Shown here piece by piece: positions 18,410 through 25,781 of a DNA stretch of 64,000 nt. The DNA is from an uncultured Paraprevotella sp. (GTDB lineage: Bacteria; Bacteroidota; Bacteroidia; Bacteroidales; Bacteroidaceae). The position numbers were made by a program, and so were the translations under genes. The stretch's first letter is position 1. The number at the start of each line of letters is the position of its first letter. The notes beneath the pieces are model-generated. The model was not told the DNA's origin. It did not search any database and worked only from the letters and a program-made list of their open reading frames with translations. The stretch spans positions 1 through 64,000 of the forward strand of contig CAMWUI010000007.1 in the NCBI GenBank assembly GCA_947177395.1, given 5' to 3'.

Positions 18410-18417
18410 CAAAAGTA
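18410..18417 (-). promoter_or_regulatory. Possible -7 box of ftsK
   Basis: The minus strand reads TACTTTTG, matching TAnnTTTG, 28 bases before the ftsK start. No TTG is found at the right distance upstream. Confidence 0.45.
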
Positions 18418-18460
18418 AATCAAATCCCCCAATCTTTCTATTTTTTACTTCTATTTTTTA

Positions 18461-18468
18461 TAACTTTG
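18461..18468 (+). promoter_or_regulatory. Probable -7 box of the DUF5063 operon
   Basis: TAACTTTG matches TAnnTTTG and lies 38 bases before the ATG at 18507. The -33 region is a T-rich tract without a clean TTG. Confidence 0.5.
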
Positions 18469-18506
18469 CCGTCTGGAACAAGACTAAAGAAACATAAAAG
18501 ACTTTT

Positions 18507-19109
18507 ATGGAAGAACGGTATTCAGCGGTGTATGCCCATGATGTGATAGAGTTTGTAACGGTGGGAGCCGAGTTTTGCGCTTATCTCGAACAGTCGGAGC
18601 ATCGCCGTCGGCTGGAATTCGTTGAGACGGTCCTCAAGTTGTTGCCTTTGCTGTATCTGAAAGTATCATTGTTGCCCCTCAGGGAGGAACAGGAGGATTT
18701 CTGGATGGAGGAGTTTGTCACGGAGCTGGACTACGAATGGCTGCGTGGGACGATTGCCGGAGTAATGGGGGAGAGCGATGCCTATCTGGACTTGTGCGAC
18801 GAGGCATCGACGGGACACGGAGAGCCGGAGGTGAAAACCATTTCGGAAAGTCTGGCCGACATCTATCAGGCTGTCCGCAATTTCGTGGGAGCCTATCAGA
18901 CAGGCAACGAGGGTAATATGAACGAGGCCGTGGCTGTAGTGACATGCCGCTTCGAACTGTATTGGGGGCAGACGCTGGTCGATGTGATGCGTGCCTTGCA
19001 CAAAGTGCGGTACATACTTCCCGTTTCGGAAGAAGATATGGAAGAAGGCTGTGGCTGCCACGACGGGGAATGTCATTGCGGCGGGTATCACGGATATCCG
19101 GAGGATTGA
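18507..19109 (+). CDS. DUF5063 family protein with Cys/His-rich tail
   Basis: Function unknown. The 200-residue protein is acidic and helical and matches my recollection of the DUF5063 family of Bacteroidales. Its C-terminal ~25 residues (EEGCGCHDGECHCGGYHGYPED) contain four Cys and three His, a likely metal-binding tail. Its stop codon overlaps the in-frame upstream extension of the next gene, and the genes for a 3'-5' exonuclease and an rRNA methyltransferase follow on the same strand, so it heads a small operon. No signal peptide or TM is present, implying a cytoplasmic location. Confidence 0.85.
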   Translation: MEERYSAVYAHDVIEFVTVGAEFCAYLEQSEHRRRLEFVETVLKLLPLLYLKVSLLPLREEQEDFWMEEFVTELDYEWLRGTIAGVMGESDAYLDLCDEASTGHGEPEVKTISESLADIYQAVRNFVGAYQTGNEGNMNEAVAVVTCRFELYWGQTLVDVMRALHKVRYILPVSEEDMEEGCGCHDGECHCGGYHGYPED

Positions 19110-19135
19110 TGAAGGGAAACAGGAAAACGGAAAGC

Positions 19136-19789
19136 ATGAGAATTATACATAATAAAATAAGTAAAGAGACGATAGCCGCATTGCCCCGTGAACTTTTTGA
19201 GGGGCGGATATTCGTCATTCAGAGTGAGCGCGAGGCTGACAAGGCTGTGGATTATCTGATGTCGTTCCCCCTGTTAGGCGTCGACACTGAGACACGCCCC
19301 TCGTTTCGGAAAGGCCAGATGCACAAGGTCGCTTTGTTGCAGATATCCACCGATGACACTTGTTTCCTGTTCCGTCTGAACCGTATCGGCATGACGCCTT
19401 CCATCCAACGCTTGCTACAGGATAGCAGCGTTTGCAAAGTGGGACTCTCCCTGCGCGATGATTTCCAGTCTCTCCACGGACTGGGAGACTTCGCTCCCGG
19501 CGGTTTCGTCGAGTTGCAGGACTGGGTGAAACGCTTCGGTATCGAGGATATGAGCCTGCAGAAGTTGTATGCCAATGTCTTCGGACGGAAAATCAGCAAA
19601 GGACAGAGACTGACCAATTGGGAGGCGGATGTCCTGACGGAAGGGCAGCAGCGGTATGCGGCTACAGACGCGTGGGCCTGCGTGCGCTTGTACAGGGAGT
19701 TGAAAGATATGGAAGAAACCGGCCAGTATGAAGTGGTGAGGATGCCGGAACCGGAAGCATCCACAGCCGGAACAGAAGAGTCCGATTAA
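19136..19789 (+). CDS. 3'-5' exonuclease, DnaQ/RNase D-like (DEDDy)
   Basis: Predicted single-domain nuclease acting on DNA or RNA 3' ends. The 217-residue protein shows all three DEDDy motifs: GVDTETRPSF (Exo I, Asp and Glu), GLSLRDDFQSL (Exo II) and YAATDAWACV (Exo III, Tyr and Asp). The C-terminal HRDC and polymerase domains of RNase D and Pol I are missing. The frame is open upstream inside the DUF5063 gene; ATGs at 19109 (overlapping the DUF5063 stop by one base) and 19136 are possible. The latter is preceded by a purine-rich GGAAAG and starts at the conserved MRIIHNKISKE. Confidence 0.88.
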   Translation: MRIIHNKISKETIAALPRELFEGRIFVIQSEREADKAVDYLMSFPLLGVDTETRPSFRKGQMHKVALLQISTDDTCFLFRLNRIGMTPSIQRLLQDSSVCKVGLSLRDDFQSLHGLGDFAPGGFVELQDWVKRFGIEDMSLQKLYANVFGRKISKGQRLTNWEADVLTEGQQRYAATDAWACVRLYRELKDMEETGQYEVVRMPEPEASTAGTEESD

Positions 19790-19802
19790 CGTATATATAA
19801 TA

Positions 19803-20984
19803 ATGTATAGAAACTTATACCTGAAAAAAGGAAAAGAGGAAAGTTTGATGCGCTTTCATCCCTGGGTGTTCTCAGGGGCGGTTCATCATATAGACGGCCA
19901 GCCGGAAGAAGGTGAGTTTGTGCGCGTGCTCACGGCGGACGGATGTTTTATCGCAGTCGGTCACTGGCAGATCGGTTCTATCGCTGTGCGTGTCTTGTCG
20001 TTCGAGGATACGGCAGTGGATGCGGACTACTGGGAGAGGCGGTTGCGTCGCGCATACGAGATGAGAGTGGCGATAGGAGTGGCGGCCCGTTCCGACAATG
20101 ACACCTACCGGCTGGTGCACGGAGAGGGAGACAATCTGCCCGGACTGGTGGTCGATGTGTACGGGAAAACAGCCGTCATGCAGGCACACAGCGTGGGCAT
20201 GCACCATTGCCGGGAGGATATTGCGGAAGCCCTTGTGCGTGCGACCGACGGTGCGGTGGAAAATGTCTATTACAAGAGCGAGACCACTTTGCCCTATAAG
20301 GCGGACCTTGGCGCGGAAAACGGTTTCCTGCGCGGAGGAAGCCCCGATAATGTCGCGTTGGAGAACGGATTGAAATTCCATATCGACTGGATGAAAGGGC
20401 AGAAGACAGGCTTTTTCGTCGACCAGCGCGACAACCGTTCCCTGCTGGAGCATTATTCGGGCGGGCGCAACGTGCTCAACATGTTCTGCTATACGGGCGG
20501 TTTCAGTGTGTACGCGATGCGTGGCGGTGCCCGTCTGGTGCATTCTGTGGACAGTTCAGCCAAGGCGGTGGATTTGGTAAACCAGAACATCGCGCTCAAT
20601 TTTCCCGGTGATCCCCGCCACCAGGCTTTTGCCGAAGACGCATTCAAATATCTGGATACGATGGGGCGCGATTACGACCTGATTATTCTCGACCCTCCGG
20701 CCTTTGCCAAACACAAAGACGCTCTGCGCCATGCCCTGAAGGGATACACGAAACTCAACGCGAAAGCCTTCGAGAAGATAAAGCCCGGCGGCATCCTTTT
20801 CACGTTCAGCTGTTCGCAGGTGGTGACGAAAGACAACTTCCGCACGGCCGTTTTCACGGCGGCGGCGATGAGCGGCCGCAGTGTCCGCATCCTTCATCAG
20901 CTCCACCAGCCGGCCGACCATCCGATAAACATTTATCATCCCGAAGGGGAATATCTCAAGGGGCTGGTGCTGTATGTGGAGTAA
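19803..20984 (+). CDS. rlmI: Class I SAM-dependent rRNA methyltransferase, RlmI-like
   Basis: Predicted to methylate a cytosine of 23S rRNA (C1962 in the E. coli numbering for RlmI). The 393-residue protein has an N-terminal PUA-like RNA-binding domain (about 1-75, LKKGKEESLMRFHPWVFSGAV), a linking domain, and a Rossmann methyltransferase domain with LNMFCYTGGFSVYAMRGGA as the SAM loop and LIILDPPAFAKHK as the catalytic DPP motif. FSCSQ supplies the Cys near the C-terminus. It starts 13 bases after the exonuclease gene, in the same operon. Confidence 0.9.
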   Translation: MYRNLYLKKGKEESLMRFHPWVFSGAVHHIDGQPEEGEFVRVLTADGCFIAVGHWQIGSIAVRVLSFEDTAVDADYWERRLRRAYEMRVAIGVAARSDNDTYRLVHGEGDNLPGLVVDVYGKTAVMQAHSVGMHHCREDIAEALVRATDGAVENVYYKSETTLPYKADLGAENGFLRGGSPDNVALENGLKFHIDWMKGQKTGFFVDQRDNRSLLEHYSGGRNVLNMFCYTGGFSVYAMRGGARLVHSVDSSAKAVDLVNQNIALNFPGDPRHQAFAEDAFKYLDTMGRDYDLIILDPPAFAKHKDALRHALKGYTKLNAKAFEKIKPGGILFTFSCSQVVTKDNFRTAVFTAAAMSGRSVRILHQLHQPADHPINIYHPEGEYLKGLVLYVE

Positions 20985-21023
20985 TGGCTGCATGTTTTAT
21001 TCGTTTATTCCGAAGAAATTCCG

Positions 21024-21031
21024 TACTTTTG
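21024..21031 (+). promoter_or_regulatory. Probable -7 box of guaA
   Basis: TACTTTTG matches TAnnTTTG, 34 bases before the guaA ATG. The -33 region holds TCGTTT, a weak match. Confidence 0.5.
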
Positions 21032-21065
21032 TACATCAATCAAGTATTTAATACATCTATAAGTT

Positions 21066-22676
21066 ATGCAACAGAAAATCATCATCCTTGATTTCGGCTC
21101 TCAGACCACGCAGCTGATTGGTCGCAGAGTGCGCGAACTGGATACTTTCTGCGAAATCCTTCCTTATAACAAGTTCCCGAAGGACGACCCCTCGGTCATC
21201 GGCGTGATTCTGAGCGGTTCGCCTTTCAGCGTGTACGACAAAGAGGCGTTCCGGATAGACCTGTCCGAAATCAGGGGCAAGTATCCCGTGCTGGGCATCT
21301 GCTATGGGGCGCAGTTCATGAGCTATGCTCTGGGCGGCAAGGTGGAGCCGGCCGGCACGCGTGAATATGGCCGTGCCCGCTTGGAGAGCTTCGAGAGGGA
21401 GAATCCCCTATTCAAGGGATTTGACGACCATTCCCAGGTGTGGATGAGTCACGGAGACACGATTACGGCGCTGCCGGAAGGTTTCCGGGTCATTGCTTCG
21501 ACGGACAAGGTCGTGAATGCGGCTTACCAGGCCGAAGGGGAAAAACTGTGGGGCGTACAGTTCCATCCGGAAGTGTTCCATTCCGTACAGGGAACCCTGT
21601 TGCTGAAGAATTTCGTGGTGGATATCTGTGGCGGACGGCAGGACTGGAGTGCCGCTTCGTTTGTTGACACTACGGTAGCGGAACTGAAAGAGCAGCTGGG
21701 CGACGACCGTGTCATACTGGGCCTGAGCGGCGGTGTAGACTCATCCGTGGCTGCCGTGTTGCTGAACAAGGCCATTGGCAGTAACCTCACCTGTATATTC
21801 GTGGACCACGGCATGTTGCGCAAGAATGAGTTCCGCGACGTGATGCACGACTACGAATGCTTGGGACTGAATGTTATCGGTGTGGATGCTTCGGCCAAGT
21901 TCTTCAAGGACCTCGAGGGGGTGACCGATCCTGAGCAGAAGCGCAAGATTATAGGCCGCGACTTTGTGGAAGTGTTCAATACCGAGGCAAAAAAGATAAC
22001 GGGTGCCAAATGGCTGGCGCAGGGAACCATCTATCCCGACCGTATCGAAAGCCTGAACATCACGGGCAAGGTCATCAAGAGCCATCACAACGTGGGCGGA
22101 CTGCCCGAGGAGATGCACCTGCAACTTTGCGAGCCCCTGAAATGGCTGTTCAAGGACGAGGTGCGCCGGGTAGGTCGCCAGATGGGGATGCCCGAACATC
22201 TTATCACGCGCCATCCGTTCCCCGGTCCGGGATTGGCTGTGCGCATACTGGGGGATATCACTCCCGAGAAGGTGCGCATCCTTCAGGACGCCGACGACAT
22301 TTACATCCGTGGCTTGCGTGACTACAAGGTACGCCTTTCCGGCGAGGAAGCGCGCAAGGTGCTGGCGGCCGGAGTGCCGGCCACGATGACCGACGGCGAG
22401 ATAGAAGTATCGCTTTACGACCAGATATGGCAGGCCGGTACGGTGTTGCTCTCCACGGTGCGTTCTGTGGGAGTGATGGGCGACGAGCGCACCTATGAAC
22501 ATCCTGTGGCCTTGCGTGCGGTTACGAGTACGGACGCCATGACGGCCGATTGGGCACACCTGCCGTATGACTTCATGGCTAAGGTGAGCAACGAGATAAT
22601 CAATAAGGTAAAGGGAGTGAACAGGGTCTGCTACGACATTTCCTCCAAACCGCCTTCGACCATCGAGTGGGAATGA
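21066..22676 (+). CDS. guaA: GMP synthase (glutamine-hydrolysing)
   Basis: Converts XMP to GMP using ATP and glutamine. The 536-residue protein has a class I glutamine amidotransferase domain (1-190) with the nucleophile in GICYGAQFM and the catalytic His/Glu in GVQFHPEVF, an ATP-pyrophosphatase domain starting with the PP-loop [14 protein letters not shown] (about 222-235), and the C-terminal dimerisation domain ending in KPPSTIEWE, the universal GuaA end. Complete and of normal length. It has its own -7 box and terminator. Confidence 0.98.
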   Translation: MQQKIIILDFGSQTTQLIGRRVRELDTFCEILPYNKFPKDDPSVIGVILSGSPFSVYDKEAFRIDLSEIRGKYPVLGICYGAQFMSYALGGKVEPAGTREYGRARLESFERENPLFKGFDDHSQVWMSHGDTITALPEGFRVIASTDKVVNAAYQAEGEKLWGVQFHPEVFHSVQGTLLLKNFVVDICGGRQDWSAASFVDTTVAELKEQLGDDRVILGLSGGVDSSVAAVLLNKAIGSNLTCIFVDHGMLRKNEFRDVMHDYECLGLNVIGVDASAKFFKDLEGVTDPEQKRKIIGRDFVEVFNTEAKKITGAKWLAQGTIYPDRIESLNITGKVIKSHHNVGGLPEEMHLQLCEPLKWLFKDEVRRVGRQMGMPEHLITRHPFPGPGLAVRILGDITPEKVRILQDADDIYIRGLRDYKVRLSGEEARKVLAAGVPATMTDGEIEVSLYDQIWQAGTVLLSTVRSVGVMGDERTYEHPVALRAVTSTDAMTADWAHLPYDFMAKVSNEIINKVKGVNRVCYDISSKPPSTIEWE

Positions 22677-22701
22677 TAATTATTCCGCTTCGATCGTATA
22701 C

Positions 22702-22735
22702 AATCCCTCGGTTCTGAAAAGCCGGGGGATTTTTT
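22702..22735 (+). terminator. guaA terminator
   Basis: AATCCCTCGG pairs with CCGGGGGATT (one G-T pair) around a 10-base loop, followed by T6. Confidence 0.85.
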
Positions 22736-22762
22736 CTGCACTCTTTTTAATATGTTCCCGTT

Positions 22763-22900
22763 CAGTAACTGCTGTACAGAGTGTACAGTAACTATTGTAC
22801 GGAGTGTACAGTAACTGTTGTACGGAGTGTACAGTAACTATTGTACAGAGTGTACAGAGCCTGTTGTACGGAGTGTCCAGCAACAGTTGTACTGATTGTA
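22763..22900. repeat. Six 23-bp tandem repeats (CAGTAACTnTTGTACnGAG family)
   Basis: Six contiguous 23-base copies start at 22763, 22786, 22809, 22832, 22855 and 22878. The first four are almost identical and the last two are diverged. Each unit contains a small inverted repeat CTGTAC-n5-GTACAG across the unit boundary, so the array could fold in many alternative hairpins or bind a dimeric protein. There is no spacer-like unique sequence, so it is not a CRISPR. It fills the guaA-Panacea intergenic region of 405 bases; the remainder (22901-23029) is AT-rich and featureless. Confidence 0.93.
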
Positions 22901-23029
22901 CATTATCATTTTCGACTTAACAGTATTGATAATGATGCTGTTTTGCATATAAGGTATGTAACATTATTGTTAATAGTGATGAAAGTGATGATTTTTGTGC
23001 TAAAAAAGAAGTTTTTCAACTTAACATTG

Positions 23030-23059
23030 TTGATATTCGAGATAAATATCGTATTTTTG
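23030..23059 (+). promoter_or_regulatory. Promoter of the Panacea gene pair
   Basis: TTG (23030-23032), a 19-base spacer and TATTTTTG (23052-23059) form a full Bacteroidetes promoter. The ATG at 23082 lies 22 bases behind the -7 box, so the leader is short. Confidence 0.8.
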
Positions 23060-23081
23060 CCCAATAGTAACTATATATGGG

Positions 23082-23666
23082 ATGAGTTTAGGTGTTACAG
23101 CAAATAAGAAAAAAAATGGGGCACTTTTAGCATACATAGCCAAAAATATTCCCGGCATCAATCTTCGTAAATTACTGAAGATTGTATATCTCATTGATGA
23201 GAGATTCATGGAGCTTCGCGGATTCCCTCTAACGTGGTTTGATTATTATGCGTGGTCGAAAGGCCCTGTAGCACTTGAAGTGTATGACGTAAAGAATGGC
23301 GCATTTTCAGAATATGTAACTTGCCATAAGAATGAAGAAGGTAAAAACATTATTGATTCCGTTCTTTCACATAAATATCATGTCTTGAAACAGATGGATA
23401 TTTATAGTCCTTATGAAATGGGGATCATTGATGAGGTGATGTTCAAATACGAGAATCATACCGCTGACGAATTGTCCGAACTGACCCATGCTGAGACTTC
23501 ATTATGGTCTCAAATAGTTAAAGAAAACAACATTCAATTTGTAGATGGGAAATCAAGCGTGTTAATGCCATTACAAAGACTAAATGGGGGAAACATAGAT
23601 AAAAATGAAACATACGAGGAAGCATTGGAATATATGCAATTTTGTAATAATACATCAATATGCTGA
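23082..23666 (+). CDS. Panacea (SocA-like, DUF4065) domain protein, probable antitoxin
   Basis: The 194-residue protein matches the Panacea/DUF4065 fold: NIPGINLRKLLKIVYLIDERFMELRGFPLTWFDYYAWSKGPVALEVYD is the typical core (helix with K-L-L-K-Y/V-Y followed by the W..GPV segment), and ADELSELTHAETSLW is the conserved later part. Panacea domains are known as hyperpromiscuous antitoxins that neutralise unrelated toxins encoded next door, and as the SocA proteolytic adaptor. No HTH domain is fused here. The 3' end overlaps the next gene by 7 bases, the layout expected of a toxin-antitoxin operon. The gene is AT-rich compared with its neighbours, suggesting recent acquisition. Confidence 0.85.
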   Translation: MSLGVTANKKKNGALLAYIAKNIPGINLRKLLKIVYLIDERFMELRGFPLTWFDYYAWSKGPVALEVYDVKNGAFSEYVTCHKNEEGKNIIDSVLSHKYHVLKQMDIYSPYEMGIIDEVMFKYENHTADELSELTHAETSLWSQIVKENNIQFVDGKSSVLMPLQRLNGGNIDKNETYEEALEYMQFCNNTSIC

Positions 23667-24118
23667 AAGCTAAGAATATTGTTTATGGATATTGCACATA
23701 CACCACTCCTCAAAAGCCTAAGTATCTTATATCACTATACAGAAGTGAAGAACTAAATATCATTGCGGTATTTCCGACATCTCAACGTCGTGCAGGTGTG
23801 GCGGTAGCACAACATGGGTGTAATAGAAAAAATAATGTGCCGGTATCGTATGTGTTTGAGGCAAATGCTCCTATTGGAAAGAAGTACATGAGCGATGAAG
23901 ACTTTTGTTTTCCCCTTCAGACAACGATACCATTTGATTATTGTTTCAGAGAAGATACGCAAGATCGGATATTGCAGTCTTTCGTTACTCCCTCTGTTGT
24001 CGGAATACTCTCAGATAAAGAATATGTAGATTTATTGTATGCCTTGTTATATAGTCCACATACACCTCAAAGATACAAGGAAATATTTGACCAGATACTG
24101 CATGAATATTTGGGATGA
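23660..24118 (+). CDS. Unknown protein paired with Panacea, candidate toxin
   Basis: The 152-residue protein is not one I recognise. It starts MLKAKNIVYGYCTYTTPQKPKYLISLYR, a beta-rich opening with FPTSQRRAGV after it, and ends in a helical stretch (KEIFDQILHEYLG). No signal peptide or TM segment is visible, so it is probably cytoplasmic. A very loose resemblance to the opening strands and TSQ motif of PemK/MazF-type toxins is not strong enough to name it. Translational coupling to the Panacea gene (7-base overlap) and shared AT-rich composition argue for a joint function, most likely toxin to its antitoxin. Confidence 0.6.
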   Translation: MLKAKNIVYGYCTYTTPQKPKYLISLYRSEELNIIAVFPTSQRRAGVAVAQHGCNRKNNVPVSYVFEANAPIGKKYMSDEDFCFPLQTTIPFDYCFREDTQDRILQSFVTPSVVGILSDKEYVDLLYALLYSPHTPQRYKEIFDQILHEYLG

Positions 24119-24119
24119 C

Positions 24120-24152
24120 CAATCTCTAATGACGATTAGGGGTTGCTTTATT
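24120..24152 (+). terminator. Possible terminator after the Panacea pair
   Basis: CAATCTCTAAT pairs with ATTAGGGGTTG, including G-T pairs, around GACG. The following CTTTATT is only a weak T-run. Confidence 0.45.
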
Positions 24153-24320
24153 CACCAGTTGGCAGAATCCTTATGTACATATAAAAAGGAATTTTTATAA
24201 TCTCGTAAATCTTTCATCTATAATTTCTTATTTCCCCGATTCAACGGGACCGTTGCAGGGTAGGAAAGGAAGGCTTCGAATCGTATGAATGCAGTTTTCT
24301 GAACATTTCTACTGTTTTTC

Positions 24321-24351
24321 TTTGGGAGGTTTGAGAAAATAGTTACCTTTG
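24321..24351 (+). promoter_or_regulatory. Strong promoter of the candidate RNA and/or the secreted-protein operon
   Basis: TTTG (24321-24324), a 19-base spacer and TACCTTTG (24344-24351) match the Bacteroidetes consensus at both boxes. The nearest protein start is over 400 bases downstream, implying a non-coding transcript or a long leader. Between 24153 and 24320 nothing else is recognisable. Confidence 0.8.
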
Positions 24352-24357
24352 CTACGT

Positions 24358-24683
24358 CTTCCAATGCTTCGAGCGAGGGGCGGGGAGACTCTTATATGAG
24401 AATAGCGTTTTCGGACGTTTGTCTTTTTGGTACACGAACTTCACAACTTCAATTCCAAATACAAGACAGTAGTAACGAAACGCTTACGTGGTAGGAATGT
24501 AGCCGCGAGGCCGCATGATTATCCTCCTATACGCCTTAGGGCGTATAGGTTTGGGTAGTGTGAAGGCGTGGCATTTCATATCTTACAGCGTGGGTGTATT
24601 GTATTTGCTTATCTGTGTTTGGAGGGCATTGTGAAGGCTTGTGTACCGGAGATAAGCAAGAACAGACTCCCGCGCTCTTTTTG
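24358..24683 (+). ncRNA. Candidate ~325-nt structured RNA (own promoter, paired ends, terminal U-run)
   Basis: The transcript predicted from the promoter has ends that can pair: GAGCGAGGGGCGGGGAG (24371-24387) with CTCCCGCGCTC (24667-24677), the latter followed by T5, so the closing helix doubles as a terminator. Inside are a perfect 10-bp helix TTGCTTATCT/AGATAAGCAA (24605-24614 with 24650-24659), a 10-bp hairpin CCTATACGCC/GGCGTATAGG with a TTAG loop (24526-24549), and GCC-GCGA-GGC with a GNRA tetraloop. No open frame of note is present. I found none of the signatures of tmRNA (tag peptide, tRNA-like ends) or RNase P. It could be a stand-alone RNA such as one of the orphan Bacteroidales RNA families, or an attenuating leader of the operon starting at 24767. 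Exact ends are estimates. Confidence 0.6.
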
Positions 24684-24766
24684 TATATGAAAAATATGAA
24701 ACAAACTGAATAATAATGCCGGTTCCGGGGAGTTTACAGGCGGAAAACCATTTAAACATCTATTTT

Positions 24767-25759
24767 ATGAAAAAGTTTTTTCTGAGTTTCGTTCTCTGTT
24801 TGTGCGGGGCGTTGACGGCCTTTGCCCAAAACTCTCTGTTGGCTACTCTTAGTCACGACGGAGCGGTGTCCACTTTCTACGGTGCCAAGGCTCTGCAGGA
24901 AGCTCATGCGGCGGCCACGAACGGCGACATCATCACCCTTTCTTCCGGTACGTTTCTGTCTACGGATATTACCAAGGCCATCACGCTTCGTGGTGCTGGC
25001 ATGCAGGTGGACACGCTTCGCGGCACGCTGCCTACCATTCTTTCAGGCAACTTCAACATCGCGGTTTCCGATACGTTGTCGAATCGGCTGACGATAGAGG
25101 GAATTTACAATAATGATAGAGTCTGTGTGAGAGGAATTTTGAAGAACGCCATGATTCTGAAGTCGAGATTTAAGGAGTGGAACACAACCAATAACGCTGC
25201 CGATATAATGAGAAATGTTTCCTTTATTCATTGCCGGGTAACAGGTTCCTTATATGGCTATAATGGTAGTACTTATTCCTGTATGGGATGTTATTTAAAT
25301 GATGTTGATAATGTTGTGGACGTATCGGTGGAGCTTACGAATTGCGTGATTAACCGTGCAAGACAGATGATGGGAATGACTGCGGCTAACTGCATCTTTA
25401 AATGCTACGGTAATGGTCTGTTTTATAATAGTTCCGCCGTAGCCTATAATTGCGTTGCTTTCGGACAAGCAGATTATTTTAAGAATGTTCCCAATCAAAC
25501 CAACAAGGTGGTGGAGAATGCTGCTGCAATATTCAAGACATTCACCGGCACATACAGTGAGGAAGAGAATTTCGAACTGACCGAGAGCGCCAAGGCCGCT
25601 TATTTAGGCATGGACGGTACTCAGGTGGGCATCCACGGAGGCAGCCTTCCTTTCGACGCTACTCCCAGCAATCCGCAAATCACCAAGTGCAACGTGGCCG
25701 CCAAGTCCACCGCCGACGGCAAGCTGAGTGTGGACATCACGGTAAATGCAGCTGAGTAA
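24767..25759 (+). CDS. Secreted beta-helix-like protein, first gene of the dockerin operon
   Basis: The 330-residue protein has a clear signal peptide (MKKFFLSFVLCLCGALTAFAQ) and then repeated short strands of the kind seen in right-handed parallel beta-helices of pectate-lyase-like proteins: DIITLSSGTFLS, DITKAITLRGAG, then runs such as LTNCVINRARQ and AANCIFKCYGN. The end (GTQVGIHGGSLPFDATPSNPQITKC...LSVDITVNAAE) is typical of secreted Bacteroidales proteins of this type. No catalytic residues can be assigned. The ATG at 24767 is chosen for the signal peptide; an in-frame ATG at 24716 would add 17 residues without signal character. The stop precedes the next start by 22 bases. Confidence 0.8.
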   Translation: MKKFFLSFVLCLCGALTAFAQNSLLATLSHDGAVSTFYGAKALQEAHAAATNGDIITLSSGTFLSTDITKAITLRGAGMQVDTLRGTLPTILSGNFNIAVSDTLSNRLTIEGIYNNDRVCVRGILKNAMILKSRFKEWNTTNNAADIMRNVSFIHCRVTGSLYGYNGSTYSCMGCYLNDVDNVVDVSVELTNCVINRARQMMGMTAANCIFKCYGNGLFYNSSAVAYNCVAFGQADYFKNVPNQTNKVVENAAAIFKTFTGTYSEEENFELTESAKAAYLGMDGTQVGIHGGSLPFDATPSNPQITKCNVAAKSTADGKLSVDITVNAAE

Positions 25760-25781
25760 TTACCACCAGAACATACCGCTT

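Noticed and set aside
22763..22900. CRISPR array behind guaA
   Set aside because: The 23-base units are directly adjacent with no unique spacers, and no cas genes are nearby.
24358..24683. The structured region as tmRNA or RNase P RNA
   Set aside because: There is no tag peptide frame or tRNA-like acceptor end for tmRNA, and the conserved core sequences of RNase P RNA are not seen.
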